In this document: piece by piece, positions 47,560 to 60,830 of the stretch | Numbering within the stretch: the first letter of the stretch is position 1 | Layout of the letters: the number at the start of each line of letters is the position of its first letter | NCBI GenBank assembly: GCA_019055375.1 | Contig: JAHQIW010005573.1 | Location: forward strand, 62,001-126,000 | Direction: 5' to 3' | Source: Parelaphostrongylus tenuis | Taxonomy: Eukaryota; Nematoda; Chromadorea; Rhabditida; Metastrongylidae | Length of the DNA: 64,000 nt | Notes under the pieces: generated by a model | Told to the model about the DNA's origin: nothing | The model's input: the letters and a program-made list of their open reading frames with translations, nothing else | The model's database searches: none | Position numbers and translations under genes: made by a program

Positions 47560-48010
47560 TGAGTGTTTTCTTGGGAACACGCTCAAATCTCAAAATATCT
47601 CGTATTATTAGTTGAGCTAACAGGTCATGTGGTCCGTTAAAGGGGTTGACTTATACAGCCCGATATACATGTTTCGACTTTACGGTCTCATCAGTCGGGC
47701 GGTACACTTCGTCTTTAGCCAGTCCTCTCGAGGCGCTCAATCAACTATGCGTGGTCTTGAGAAAACATTTAAAACAAAGGGTATGATAGACTAACGATAC
47801 CGGCCAAGAGCAATCGAGTATACAGCAATGTGTGTTCGATGATAATTTCACCTGACATACAGTATAAAATGTTCGCCGCGGCTTACTCTTAGTATAGGGG
47901 ACTGAGTACCCCAAGAGGATCGGCTAATGACGAAGGGTACCGCCCGAGTGATGACACCGTCAAGGTCAAAACCCGTGTATCGGGCTCTATAAGTCAGCCC
48001 ATTTAAAGAC
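47560..48010. repeat. HR1 foldback repeat (copy 2 of 4555-4995)
   Basis: Same layout as the 4.6-kb copy. The minus-strand hammerhead at 47658-47700 is intact in its core. The plus-strand one near 47942-47985 has GTGATGA and has lost the G of GAAA. Confidence 0.7.
47658..47700 (-). ncRNA. Hammerhead ribozyme candidate in HR1
   Basis: Perfect 6-bp stem I (GCCCGA/TCGGGC), CTGATGA (47694-47688), stem II GAC-CGTAAA-GTC, GAAA (47675-47672) and ATA as cleavage triplet. Stem III reads CATGTA instead of the palindromic CACGTG, which should weaken dimer formation. The paralogue at 4652-4695 carries CTAATGA instead, so the core has been lost in copy 1 only. Confidence 0.72.
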
Positions 48011-49257
48011 TTTCAATATAGTCTCACAAAGTATTGTGAAATGTAAAGAGAAAAAACCTTACAAGTTTTGTTCCCTAACCCCTTGAGTCTTACATTGAAT
48101 TTTCATACTCAGGCGGCGGAATAACGCGGCGAGCGTGGTGAGCGCAGCGCTTCGCAATGACAGTGTTGTAGTTTTTGTAAGCAAGTTTAGATTTTTGTCA
48201 CCACTAAAAGAGATTTGATCGTTATTAGATGTTTAAATATAATGGAAGAGATTTTAATGAGGCGTTTTTGATTGAAGCATGTCAAAACAACTACAAAACG
48301 ATGAACTGTTCGTAAAAAATGATGCAGCACATTGGAATCAAGTGTCATTCATCGATATTTCGAGGTAACTTTGTATTATTAGTTGATTTTGAGAGTTGGG
48401 AATTTTATAGAGTTGTGGAGGAGATGTTGTATTGTATGAATGTAGTAACGTTTTATACTATCCACTTACAATTTGATATAAACATTATTCATAGCTGCAC
48501 CTTGTCCAGATCTCAAATGGGTGAATGCATTTCTATCAAGGCTTACACAGATCATATATCAAGAAATCCTCTAAAAGTTTTTTTTAGAAGCCGTTCATTG
48601 CAGAAAATGTGTTTTCGTAATGCCTTTACTCAACGTCATCGAAAGAAAGAAATGTGGAAATAAAGTTGGGGTATTGCTTTTCTGACATATAGCTTTCGCA
48701 TTAGAAAGCAGGAAATTCTAAGACAACTGGACGTGTCTTTCACCAAAAATACATTTACAAAAGTACCCCCAATAAGACATAGTCTCACCTTAGTAAGAAG
48801 GCTTGCATGTTATCAAATTTTCGCTATGTAGTGCCAGAAATTCCCGCATAAAGTTTGAGCAACGCACTCCAAAATCAAATGGATAACTTTTTCTTATTGA
48901 AACGTATATGAAGATCGCGTCATAGACCGTGTAGCAACAAATTTGGCATTTTTCAAGCTATCGGATGAGTACAAAAGCATAAGCTAAGTGAAAGGTAACA
49001 TTTGTGATATAACAGTTGAAAATTTGTTACTCTTCGCAATGATGTTGCTTTCTCCTTTAGAAGACATTGGAGATTCCTCGGTCTGCTCTGTGTTATTCCA
49101 TCATTTAAGTGTGGTATTATTTCTTTGGAATCTTAATTTACCAAACAAATTCTCATATTTTATTGCAGCGCGCGGTGCGCGACATGACGAATGGTAGCAC
49201 ATATAAGTGTCACTTGTGTCTACATGTGTTAGATCTAATAAAAACTTCTCTTGTGTT

Positions 49258-52200
49258 TCATTTTCGCTTTTCAAAATTATTATATAAATGACGTTTGAAG
49301 TGAATCAAATTGTATGCATTGTTACCATGACCGAGCTGCCAGCAGATATGACCGATCAGGACCAGATAAGACGCAGTTGCGAAGAACTGCATGTAGACGT
49401 AAATCAATGCCGCAACAAGGTTTGCCAGACAAATTAACGATGACTGGATGAAAAACTAAACACGGAGTTTGAAATTGGATGTTTATTTGGTTCTTCTTTC
49501 AAATGGACAATGTAGAGCGTGATAATTCACAGAACTATTATGCTTTCAAAATTCTGTGCTCACTTTCACTACAAATATATTTTCGCACACTTTTGAGTCA
49601 TTCAATATGAAACCTAATTTGACAAAAAAAATTTAGTCAGTTTATCACTGATCTCTTTCGCCATTTCCTCTCCTCTCTTAACCACTCCATATGGTACGTT
49701 AAACAATCTTCATTTTCATTCTTCGTCCTTTGTTTTTTTTTTTTGTGAACATATTCTTCGAAAACCATCACTCACCGATTTTTGAGCCCATGTCAATCCG
49801 GTGCTGATTTTTAAGTTTCGTAGAAGTTCTTTAGAATATTTTACGTACAGCAGACAAGTCATTACAACGATGAAGAGATTATTGGCTGTGTGTGGATAGT
49901 TGTAAAACTGGAAAGAAAAATTATTCAGAAATCTGTCCAAAATTTTTGAATCTAATCCATATTCATCAGCCACTCTTTTCCATAGCACATTTTTAGAAAT
50001 TTCAACGGTTAGGATTAGCACAATCGATCTTCGAAATTTCCTTCCAAAATCAAATTTCTTGCTTCCGTTTAGATGGAATATCGTAGTTAATTCAATAAGT
50101 AAAATAAGAGGCAATAATGTCGACTTCGAAAATCACCCAAAAGAAATTTCTCTCTGGTAGAGCTCCAAAATATACGTTATCGCTTCGTCGCACGAGGCTC
50201 AGTTTACAACTAACTTACCTCTGAATTTGCATAACAGTGGAGATGAGTGATAAAAGAATAAAGAGAAGAACAGCAATTATGACTGAAGTTTCAAAGGTGA
50301 GAAGAGTTTTTGCAAACGCCACTGAAGCTTCGCCAATAGCAAAACAACCGTGATTGCACTATCACGCTTAGGGAAGACCAGTGGAAAGGACAGTGTCGAA
50401 AATTACTCACGAAAATTATTCGGATCTATTCAGAAATTACGTATTCACACATCTATATGAAATGAGGTGGGATGTATGAAATGCCTCATTAGCTGCCTCT
50501 TCTCTAATCGATCATGTTACTTTGTCTATGAAGAACTGGAAAGCACATCGTACAAAAAAGGGTAGGTTTTGAGCACTTAAAAAGTGTTCCCTCAGTTTTT
50601 GTGAGGACGCTGGCCCAGCTTCTCACAACCCACCTGTCAAAATGATGAAGACTTTATGTTTAATAGGAACCAGAAAAGCCTTGTTATCGCTCATTTTAAA
50701 AGGAGGTGGATCGGACGTGTGATGCATTTGAACGACAACGATGGAGGAGAATCGTTAGATTGTTCGTCATGAAAAACGCCGAGTAGGAAAACCACCGCCT
50801 CGACTGTCATAGGTTTACACAAAAACCTTAGAATAAAAGTGTGGTGTAAAGCGAATCCACCACCTACTGTGTCACACGATGTAGACATCTGAAAGGCTCA
50901 CAGCCGGCTATTCGAGTCTTTAGAAGTCAACGAGGACCAAGTGAAGCACTCGAATAGACTGCTTATTGTTTTACCCTACTCCCGACTGTTTATATAAACC
51001 TATTTCAAAACAAAGATAATCTGATAACATGATAACATGCTTGAGCCTGTATTGGGTCTGGTACGGAGCTTATACAGCACTAAACAGGCGCTTGTTTCGC
51101 CCTTCAAGGCTCCTCAGTGCTTATTGCTTTCTTTACCAAATATTTTTTTCACAACGGCAAACTTTCCACATACGTCTTCAGGGTCGGTGTTCGGTGCAAA
51201 AGTGGCAAAAAACCATGCCATGTAGTCCGAGTTGAACAGTAATGGCGGTGTGAAAAGCATGAAGTATAGGAAGTAAACAAATGGAATCAGAAGGACCACA
51301 TAAGTGCGGTTGTCCTTGAACACCTGAATGAAGGTAAAGATCGTGCATAAGCGACAAAAACATTTGATAAACGAACATCACTTTGATTGATTAAATCCAT
51401 AGTTGAATACTGTATAAAATTAATAAACAATAGGGAGAGTGTAATATTAGGTCTTCTCATATGTTTTGGCATTAGAGCAATAAACACGAAGTCAATTAAA
51501 CAAAAGAAATTAAGACTGCTCAATAATACAATTCAAAGTATGCGTCAATCAACCTAAACACATTTCTGCCATCGCTCAAGCAACAAGTCAATACCGCGCT
51601 CATAGAAGTCGCCATCCTTGGGTTCAAACAAAGATGTTCCTGCGTTTGTGCATTTGTGTTTGAGTGAACTCGTGTGGAATTCATCGACCGCTCTTCCACT
51701 TCTTGCCTGCTTCGTTCGATATTCTGCTGAATGTCGCATGACCGCAGCCAACACCCTCAGCCGACTCCTCTATAGTCAAAGTCGGAGCCTTTTCAGCTGC
51801 TTCGATGACGGCCTCTCGATCAAGTCTGCGTTGGACCGATTTGCACGTTGTGCGCTATTTTTAAATAGACTTTAAATCAACTGTACCACTTTTACCAATG
51901 ATTGACTTTGATGTTTCCTCACTGCAATTATAGTTTTCCAGTTCATCAATCAAATATTGTAGGTGAATGACTGATAAGATTATTGGATGCTAATGTTTTG
52001 CAGACCGTCAAATAAAAAACCACCAACGTACGCAACGCTTGCACGGATGGTGATGGATTTTAATGCGCATCAGGTCTCTCAAGTTGATGTCGCCGACGCG
52101 AAACTCAGCAAAGAGCCAAAACGCTGTTTGCTTGGACACAAATCTTTGAGCTTTGCACGGTTGATGTTCTCGAAGACGGTCTGTGCATCGCGTCCCAGAC

Positions 52201-55200
52201 CGTACTCGTAAGGCAACCAATTTAGATACGGGCCTCGTTGGGCAGCCATGCGACAAGTATGGAGATATTTGGTACCAAAGGAGAGCTTATAAATCCGCAC
52301 AAAGCGGTATAGATCTGCTTGCCTGAGATGGCAGAAATGTGTTCAGACTGATGGCGCATACTTTAAATAGTGCTGTTAAGCAATTCAAATACTTGTGGTT
52401 AACAATTTGAGGTTTCATTGCTCTAGTGCAAAACTTATGAGAAGATAGTGGCATTATTGCTATCATCAAATTTTATAACTCATGAGCATATGAGAGATTA
52501 CGAAGGAAAACGAGATTGCAATCCACAATTGCAATCTCTTACGGATGAACGAAGCACTCGATTCACTAAACGATGTGGAGTTTATTGGACGAATAGTTGG
52601 CCTGTATGACATCTTGGAGTGAGATGACGATGTACTGAGTTAATAACCAATCCGGTACTTGGTTTCCATCTCATGTTTCAGTATTGAACAAAAGGCGAGA
52701 GTGCAATTTGCAGAGCGAACTTTTATTAACTTCTACGTTGGCCGATGATTTACTGCTTTGCTTGGTGAAAGAGTGCAAAATTGTTAATAGTAATAGTTAT
52801 TAATCATGACCTCATCTCTGCCTTCAGGAAGAAAGATTTTATTGATAGAAGGATAAAGGGTAAAGCCCTCGGTATTGATCAATTCCTAAAGGATGCACGT
52901 GGTATTCGACTGCAATTTTTAACTTCGTTTGAGGTTATTAAATGTCACATCTGGCCCTTGCAGTGGATTCGCGTGCCTCGCCTTGTATCTAGCATAGTGC
53001 TGTTTATCTTCCCAGGCAAGTCTGAAACCGTGAAGTCACAATCTACTGAGCCCGACGGATGGATGGCTTGGTGAGCCATATGCGTGAAATCGGCCGTCCG
53101 ACCTTGCGCGCGACGTAGAACACCTCTAACCACTGCGCCATATGCGTTCCTTTTGTTTCCATTGAACAAATGTGTAATGCATTAACCCCTAAGGGACCGC
53201 TATAAAAATCAAGTGCGTGCAGAGCGGATTGAGCTATTTTCATTGTCTGTTTAAAGTTTTTCCCACATTTCGCGCAGACACTATTGTAACACTTCGATGG
53301 AGCCAGATTTTCTCTGCTCGTTCGTATTCTTTGCTTTTCGTTCAAATATATGTTCTGCGCATAAGGAAGAACGCCGGTTTACTGCGTAACCATTTTGAAT
53401 ATGACAGTGAATCAATTGTATTGAATTGTACGAAGGATATCATAATATAAATCTTTGGTTTTGATTTTCCGTGGTTTTGCAGGACCCAAAAGTCATATTA
53501 GGGGATAAAAATCGGAGACTAAGGAGTAATTTGTCAAAAATGATCACTTTTAGTTGTGACAACACAATAAACAGTCCATTTGAAAAGTCAAACATATTGC
53601 CGAAACTGCTGAGATTTTTGGTACCAAATGGTTATTGAATGTCTTAATGAAAAGCTGTGCTCAGCGAAAGCTACTTGAGTGTGAATTAAAATTCATTTTA
53701 CTATCTTTTACTATCACAGGAAATTATAAAAACCATTTGCTGTCAATTCTCGATATTCATGATATAGAATTCCTATTAAAGTGCCAAAATGCAATAAAAA
53801 AATACGCATTTTGAAACATGGGTGCAGATTAGGGCAAAGTACCTATTATTCTCAGCAATGATGAACGCTTCCTCGTCCACACTTACTCCAGCTACGTACT
53901 ACTATTACCGGTACTTTTCCGTTAGCTGAGCGCCACTTCGACTTTTCAGAAAAAAATTGTTCCGCACTTGTTTTCGACTATTCCGTTAGCTTAAATCATA
54001 AGAATTTTAACAGGTGTACTCCTTCTTCAAGAAGGCCCTATCACTGCGCTGAAAGAGCAAAAAAGAGTATTCCGTTTCTCATTGAAATACTTCTCGCTGA
54101 CCAAAGCTTTTCCTTTCAAGTTCCATTAACCAATCGATAGATCAAATTTTAAGGACTCCAATGATGTATTTGGCTTTATTATGGACCTGGTACTACGCTG
54201 TAACAGCTGAAAGAAGATTGGGTTTCGCAAAAAAGATCACTTCAACCATCCTCTCTTCACTTCGATCCATGGGGAAACGTATTTTTTGATCGTTTCTTAT
54301 GTCTTGCATAACCAATCGAAAGCTCAAATCAAAAAAATTCGAATGGTGCATTTCATTTTCAGAAAGGCCATTTTGTTGCGTTGAAAGAAGCAAAAATAAT
54401 ATTTTGCTCTTCATTCAAAGATTTCTCGCTGACCAAAAAATTTTCTTTGGAATTCCAGTAAATTAGTCGATAGACTAGGTCTTAAGGATACCAATGATCT
54501 ATTTAGTTTCAAATGTCGACCTCATATCACGCTGTAACAGCCAAAAGAATATTCGGACTTTGCAGAACTGGAAAAAAGGCATTAAATGCGAAATCCAATA
54601 ATCTTTGGTTATCATGGTACACTAGAAAGTCAGATAAAGAAATCAAAAACATTGTTGGATACTTTGAGATTTGACTATCGTTTGGTTTTTAAAACCATAT
54701 GAGAGGGGTCCTGATTAGAGAGAAATCTTTAAATGAAGAACAAATTATGACTTTTGCTTCTTTCGAACGCAATAATTGCTCTTCGAATAATAAGTCCTTT
54801 TTGAAAGCAAAATACACCATTCAATTTCTTTCGATGTAAGCCATCGATTGGTTATTGAATCATTGGAAAAGATTAGAAAATACGCTTTTTCCTATGGATC
54901 GAAGTGAAAAAAGGATAGTTGAAGTGTTCCATTTTTTGCGAAACCCATTCTTCTTTTGGCTGTTACAGGTTAATATCGGATCCATGATAAAAACCAAATA
55001 GATCATTGGAATCCTTAAGATTTGGTCTACGATTGGTCAGTAATGCTCAAAGGAAATCTTTTAGTTAGCGAGAAAACTCTTAATGAGCAACAAAATTGTA
55101 TTCTTGCTCTTTCAGCGCGATAAGAAGGCTTTTTTAGACATAAATACACCATCGAAATTATTTGATTTGTGCTATCGAGCGGCTACTTGAGCTTTGAGAA

Positions 55201-58200
55201 AGACCAAGAAACATGTTTTTACAAAGGGTCAAAGTGGCGCCACAGCTAACGGAAAAGTACCCAATTACCTCCACATAGACCTCAACCAGAGGTGTTTACT
55301 TTTAAAAGATGCGATGTGCTTTCAAGCTACGTTCTCGCAAGACAGGAGATACAGACGCGCAACAAAGATTGAAAGATTGTTTATTTTCTTAGAAGCATGT
55401 AGTATCACAGCTGAAAAATAAAGGATTTCAAGAGAAGTCGATGATTCTTCATACTAAGAAATCTTTATAAAAGATTTCTGTTGCAAAGACTGACTACTTC
55501 TCTGATAAATCTGTTATCATTCGTGATATTCCATTCTTTGAGCAATGATAAGATGCCTCTGACGTATAAAATATCCATAATTGTCAATAGAACAGCTATA
55601 ACGTACATGAGGCAGGGCAGCATTTTAGGCGTGAAATGTGGTTTTCTCTTCTTTCTTACGACGTTCTATAATAAACTTTCTAAAAGAACCACTACTACAT
55701 CTTCAATTTTCGAGATTTGGACTATCTAATGACTAGTGAAGCTTCAATAAAGCGCCATATCGAAGACACAGCTGAGCAAATGAAGTAAATTAAGCGTGGA
55801 ACACAATTCTATTTTTGCTGCTTTAACGTAAAAAAGTGTTTTGTTAAAACTAAACATATTGCAGAAATCGCAAAGATTCAAGCTTTTGAGGGAATACCAA
55901 ATGTCCAAAAGAAAATCGGGACTAACGGTCCCATAATATGAGAAAATTTGATGGGTCAGAATCCTGAGGCCTCATGGTTAAGAAATCTTCTGAATGGCAA
56001 ACCGCTTGCATCATTTGTTTGTTAGACACTTCTAGGAGACGATTGATGACCAACACGAAACAGTTCATGCATGCACCACACCAGAGACCTATAAGCATGA
56101 GAGTAGTCGACCGCATCTTTAAGTTTTTGAGCAAAAATGCGGTACATAATGCTGGATTTTTCTAAAAAAGAACACCTTCACTTTGAATGAGCTTTTCATT
56201 TCTTTAATTGCTCTGTAGCAAAAGTTATGCTGCTTTCGTGCTTATATAATTTTTTAGGAAATAACAAAATCCCACCAAGAGCTATGGTACCAGTGATGAA
56301 CATCAACTTTGGACAATAACAGTAGTTAGCACCGACAATCCAGAAGTAACCAGTTAATAATGAATTTAGTGCAAGTGCCGCCATATCGTAAACACCTGAA
56401 AAAAGCCCTCTGCGATTTGGTTTCGCTATACTTGCACAGTTACAGCAATACTAAGCTAATGGTAGTCGAAAAAACATTTAACGATCATTTATGACAAGTC
56501 AAGGACAGAACTGGGACATCTATGAGTGCTTATCAATCAGACGTAGTCATTGGTGCGTTTCCCTTTCGCTCAGAGCCGTCGGCTATTTATTTTTCTTTTT
56601 TCTCTCTCAATTGATGTTTTTACTTTGTGAGAGGTTGAATATGACAAGCTTTACTCGCAAAATAGCCCGAAGCGATTATTTTAAACATATAAATACTTGA
56701 GATGTCACCTAAAACGATCATGATCTTATAGCAAGACAGATGACGGTGCTTTTCTCGCGTCATGACGCTCAGCACAGTGATATACACGAGCTGAAATCAT
56801 CAGAATAATCAGCGGAATAAATCATAGGCTGTCTTTATCTTTTCATCTCTCCTATACGAGCTCAGATTTCAATAAGCTCCGTTGGTACACTCAACTGCCA
56901 AGATGGCGTGGTGTCATTTTTACTCGAATCATTCCAACAATGGAACGCTATCTACAGCGGGTTCGAATAGAGGACCTACGTGTGCAACTACAGCGCATGG
57001 CTCTAGAATCCACTCTATTTTCCATATGTCTTTCGTCTTATCTTTCCATCGTATCATCATCTTATCCTCTCTCTAATCCAGATTTAGATTAGGAAGACCG
57101 GAGTTCTTAGTGCGAAAGTACGAAATGTGTAGTTAAGCTCACGATTACCAATTTGTGCTGAGAAATTAGGCCAAAAAGAATCCTTGATAACTATCGTTTC
57201 ACCAAGAAGCTCATTATGTACAAAAAAGGGGAAATTTGGAGTGGATATTCTATCTTATTGATCCCTTAGCATAACACTTTACGGTTGATAAATTCTTGTT
57301 GTTAAACCGGATTAAAAGGGAAATATTGTAACCCCGCAAGTCATGTCTACGCACATCAGTCTCTGAAGAAGTTCAAAACTACTGCTAAGGGGAAAACCAG
57401 TGTGATTGTCAGACTCTTTCTCAGTAATCAAACAACTGTACTAATGCGCCATCGTCTTCGTATACCTTGACTTTCTTAATAACCCTTGGCCATTAGTACT
57501 CGCTTCTTTCTGCTCAAAAATAAAGCCTCAACTATAAGAAAAAAAAAGAAATGAATGAAAACGTACTTCAGCAACCAGTCCATAAATTACGAATGATATT
57601 CCAAGCCAGACATTCACATATCCGGCTTTTCTATTCGAATCTCTGCAAAACAATAATATTCTTCAGTTGACGAGACGCAGCATGACAAACACATTTCAAT
57701 GAATACTTCATCTTAAGGTGATCAAAGAGAATTGTCATCAACTTATTACAATTGTGACAGAATGTCTCGACTCATTAGAAGGTCTTCATCACACTGATCA
57801 ACAGAGAATCACTGTCTTCTTGGGGTATCTCAGCAACAGATCTTCGCTCGGTAAAAACTAGCAGTCCTTCTTCAGAGAAAAACTATTTTTAGCTATCAAT
57901 GAAGATGTTAACAAGCAAGCGATTTCATATCCACATGCCGTAGCTCCTTGACCTGAAGCCGACCTCGCTACTGGTGAAGGTTACGATTGATGGTCCTGCC
58001 GCTCATATGACACACAGGATTTTTTTCATTCGTCTGAGTAAGCAGCTATCTTGTGTGTTTAACGATCGCAGAATAGTAGACAAGATTGAAAATCGGGAAT
58101 TTGGGAATTTTACAGAGCTTAAAAATCGTCGCTTCTTTTGCCACCATTCATTGCAAGTTAATACTGTATTCGCATCTTTTTAAAAAATCCTACAATATAA

Positions 58201-58994
58201 AAAAAACTTTTCGTTGGGCATAAACTATGCAAACTATGCAAAAGGCATAAACCATGCTAACAACTATCATTTACAAATTCGTTCCAATAATGGATGACTT
58301 TTTGAGTTTTCCACCAATCAAATGGTAATATCTCTTCAGCAGGTAGCTCGAAATTTAGATGGTTCTCTACTGCCACAACTGTTGTTTAGGAGTGCTGCAG
58401 TTGTGAGTTAGGAAATCTAATTGAGCTGTCAGCGTGATGGTGATTTGGTGCCATCAATCCTCAAGTCAGCAAACCTGATCTACATTGTAAGATTACAAGA
58501 CCATGAATGATCCACTGCAGGGATCATTGAAACTGGGCTATTTGAGGTTGTGATACGCTTCTATTGCCTGAACTCACGTGCCAAATGTTATGCTAAAGAC
58601 TTCTATGAAGACGAAGAACTAGAACACTTCTATACTCAAGAGAACAAACAAAACCTTTGTACTTTTACTTTTATACTCAAGAGAACAGATAGAACTTTTA
58701 CACTCGAAGCACAGATAGAACTACAAGAGCGCTGAGATATGAACATAATTCGGAACATAAGGTGAGTTCAATCTTGCCAAAGGCGCGTGATAACCATTGC
58801 ACCATTGAGGCCCTAGCTTCTGTTATCAGTCTCTCTGCTACATAAAGTATCTAATATGTTGACCGTCAATCATCATTGGGTTTGATTAAGAGCTTCTGAT
58901 TGGAGAAAAAACTGCTCAAAATAAAATTGACTCACTTGCAGTCATAATCTGTGATGCCTTCAACGTTGCCATGTGCTCTTACCAACCACTCCAT
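49258..58994 (-). CDS. Srt-class serpentine chemoreceptor, eight exons, intact
   Basis: Exons (minus strand): 58994-58936, 57642-57567, 56790-56709, 56395-56276, 56088-56003, 51323-51174, 49907-49776, 49455-49258. They total 903 nt and give 300 residues without a stop. All introns are GT-AG. Residues 1-27 are an outside N-terminus (ITDYDC); TM1 about 27-55; the first loop TREKHRHLSCYK; TM2 near 75-92; ANYCYCPK before TM3; LWCGACMNC in TM3 followed by INRLLEV (a DRY-like position); TM4 with TYVVLLIPFVYF; an outer loop with MAWFFATFAPNTD; NYPHTANNL in TM5; GLTWAQKS before TM6; IYVYMQFF in TM6; and IGHICWQLGHGNN in TM7. This wording and order match the nematode Srt family, and the length is near normal. 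Exon 1 start: first ATG, same as the paralogue. It is probably a plasma-membrane odorant or chemical receptor of sensory neurons. Intron 5 (about 4.7 kb) holds repeats; exons 6-8 were duplicated to 6-8 kb. Confidence 0.87.
51000..51120 (-). repeat. HR3 repeat end with hammerhead-like core
   Basis: Minus strand: CTGAGGA (51117-51111), GCC-TTGAAG-GGC stem II, GAAA (51098-51095), CA/TG stem III and GTT. Stem I is poor. Paralogue of 8040-8145; its stem II is better than that of 42469-42515. Confidence 0.55.
51450..52445 (-). mobile_element. Mariner relic, internally deleted (copy 2)
   Basis: Flanked by TA at 51448-51449 and 52446-52447. Terminal inverted repeats: ggtcttctcatatgttttgg on the left, and on the right the reverse of tcttctcataagttttgc. 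Minus-strand frames keep an N-terminal part (YEYGLGRDAQTVFENINRAK, then FAEFRVGDINLRD in another frame, 52230-52050) and the C-terminus (FEPKDGDFYERGIDLLLERW, about 51640-51580). At about 1 kb it is shorter than a full mariner (about 1.3 kb) because the catalytic centre is deleted. Confidence 0.8.
52850..53150 (-). mobile_element. tRNA-derived SINE, family S1 (copy 2)
   Basis: A and B box region near 53140-53080 on the minus strand, TTTATCC-like tail at 52850-52870. Remains of a target duplication: ttttattgat before, ttccattgaa after (compare ttttattgaa after the copy at 9841). Shared with copy 1. Confidence 0.78.
53800..55270. repeat. F2 foldback repeat, full palindrome
   Basis: Arms of roughly 700 bp around a centre near 54580-54600. 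Outer ends: gtacttttccgttagctg (53912-53930) against cagctaacggaaaagtac (55234-55252). Within each arm a sub-unit of about 370 bp is present about 1.5 times (phrases ttctcgctgaccaaa, tgtaacagctgaaagaag, ccaatcgaaagctc). F2-flank sequences continue to about 53540 and 55760. No transposase frame; probably non-autonomous. Confidence 0.72.
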
Positions 58995-59299
58995 CACTAG
59001 ACAGCACCAAGTACTTTAATGGAAAAATTGTGTTATTCACACGAGAAATTTGTGTCTCACAGAAAAACTAGACAACAGTGAGCAGATGAGTAATTTCAGA
59101 CGAGTTAGCACGCCCATGAAGGCGAGATACAATACACGCCCATTCTCAAAAGAACGTAAAACTAGAGGTACAACAAAAATGCTTGACGGGATACGATGAC
59201 AATAGCTATAGTTTTTCCGCAGCATGTGCTACCATCAATTTTCTTGATTGCCGGAGCGATGTTCTATATTGAGATAGCACTAATGGATCTTCCATTGTA

Positions 59300-59385
59300 A
59301 GTTATACTATGTCTTCTCATAAGTTTTGGTATTAGATATTGGTATGTGGTATAAGAGCAATAAACACGAAAATTATTAAGCGGGG
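59300..59385. repeat. Solo mariner end
   Basis: tatgtcttctcataagtttt followed by aagagcaataaacacgaa closely matches the left end of the mariner relic at 51450, with about 20 bp inserted. No second end found. Confidence 0.5.
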
Positions 59386-60010
59386 ACTTTTAGTTGCAGT
59401 TTTAATAGTCGTTCGATAGCTCAAATCTCAGCAATCGTAGAGGCTTATAAAGAACGCTATCAAAGAGAAGAAACCACGATTCACATTCGACGTAAATAGC
59501 TCGTCGCTTGCACTTTAGACGCGCTGATTTGACAAAATGAAACAAAAAAAGTTCGTACTCATAAAACAATAGGACAAAGTCTTGTTTATATAATCAATGC
59601 AAAAAATCTAAAAGTTTTCCGAAACGAAGAAATATTTCCAAATGAATAACGAAAGTTGCGCTCCATCTTGGATGGCGCGCCCTTTCGAAGCGGTAGTTGT
59701 AATCGCTGTAAGCAGCATCATTCGAAAAGGCGCGACTTTGTTATTCAGAAATTTTTCGCCATTTTGGAGAGCTTTTCGGGTTTTTCTCTTTTTTCGATCG
59801 TTTTATGGCTGTAAACCTTTTTTGTCCCAAATAAGCCCTATTTGGAGTTCAAACGGCGAGATAATTACATCGATCATAAAACATGGTTTTATATTCGCTC
59901 TGACAGCGCTCTTATGCCTCTACAAAAGTCGCTTTCAAAGTCAGAGTTCTTGAGATTTACGCTATCGAACGGCTATTAACAATCCAGCCACGCGGCAGCT
60001 CCTTTTCTGG
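59386..60010. repeat. F2-related dispersed repeat
   Basis: Contains tgagatttacgctatcgaac (59951-59970) and preceding F2-flank phrases (gacagcgctcttatg). The 103-codon open frame at 59642-59953 lies in the repeat and is not supported as a gene. Confidence 0.45.
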
Positions 60011-60830
60011 AATTGCCGTTTATTTGACGACTTCATGTTTTCCGCTGCCCTCTAGTGTGGCACCTGCGAAAGCCACACCAGACAGTAGGAAGATTTTCTG
60101 TAGTCTCAATTTTTTTAGGTGCAATTTCGTCCCTATACATAGATTTCTTCCCATGCTTCGGAATAATCTTGCGCTTACCTCATCCAGTGTAAGCACTTCT
60201 CCACTACACCATCTTATTATGTCGGCATTTAATGAAGTTGCTTATCTTAAGCATAAAATTAAGATGCCCTTTCTTTAGCATTTATATCCTCTTATTCCGT
60301 ATGGTGCCTATTGAAAAGGAACCGCGATAATGCCAGGAAAAAAACTCACGAAGAGTACAGAAATCAGACGCTCAAAGTTTCATCTTCTATACAGTTTTCA
60401 GAGACTGAAAAGACTACTGCCTCGGTCTGTTTAAAATGTAAGAGAAATTTTTGTTCTTGTGGACATATTAAAATGAAGATAATAATTTTTTCATCAAATT
60501 CACACCAAAAACAAGTAGTATTCATGCCAGATACAAAATGAGCTCTGCGTGTAGTAAAAGACTTTACACTGATGTAAAAAATTTCAAATAGTCTAGTGAT
60601 CGGTGGGTTCACGTCGATCACAGAAGGCTTTCTATGCGTTAGATTGGGTGAATGTCTGCTTTTCTGTGGAAGGAAGGATTCGCTTGCTGTAGGACTCCGA
60701 TTTTCTGCATAGATGATTTTATAATCACTGGAAGGCATTGTGAAATATCCAAATTGGGAGTTCCTGCTAGAATTGGGAAAGAACCAGTTGCTGTGCATAA
60801 CACTCTTTTCAAAAGTATATCACTTATTTG
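60011..60830. other. No recognised feature
   Basis: A 144-codon minus-strand frame (60798-60364) is the longest here. It shows no domain, signal peptide or splice context that I recognise. Confidence 0.4.

Larger units (their letters stand above)
44810..58552. repeat. Segmental duplication, copy 2
   Basis: This is the partner of 1-13105. It holds the complete Srt gene apart from exon 1, which lies just outside at 58936-58994. Relative to copy 1 it lacks the PLE/SINE insertion (empty site near 45369-45392), carries an extra foldback element at 46114-46839, and has about 110 bp more near 45740-45855. It retains 55100-58190, with Srt exons 2-5, which copy 1 has lost. The homology resumes at 58190-58552 (12720-13105 in copy 1), which shows that copy 1 suffered an internal deletion and that the duplication does not simply end at 55.1 kb. 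Confidence 0.88.

Noticed and set aside
58765..58830. tRNA-like stretch (minus strand, TGGTGCAATGGTTATC as A box)
   Set aside because: The B-box position is poor and a cloverleaf cannot be closed; at most a tRNA or SINE fragment.
60364..60798. 144-codon minus-strand frame
   Set aside because: Long for AT-rich DNA but no domain, start context or splice signals that I can defend.
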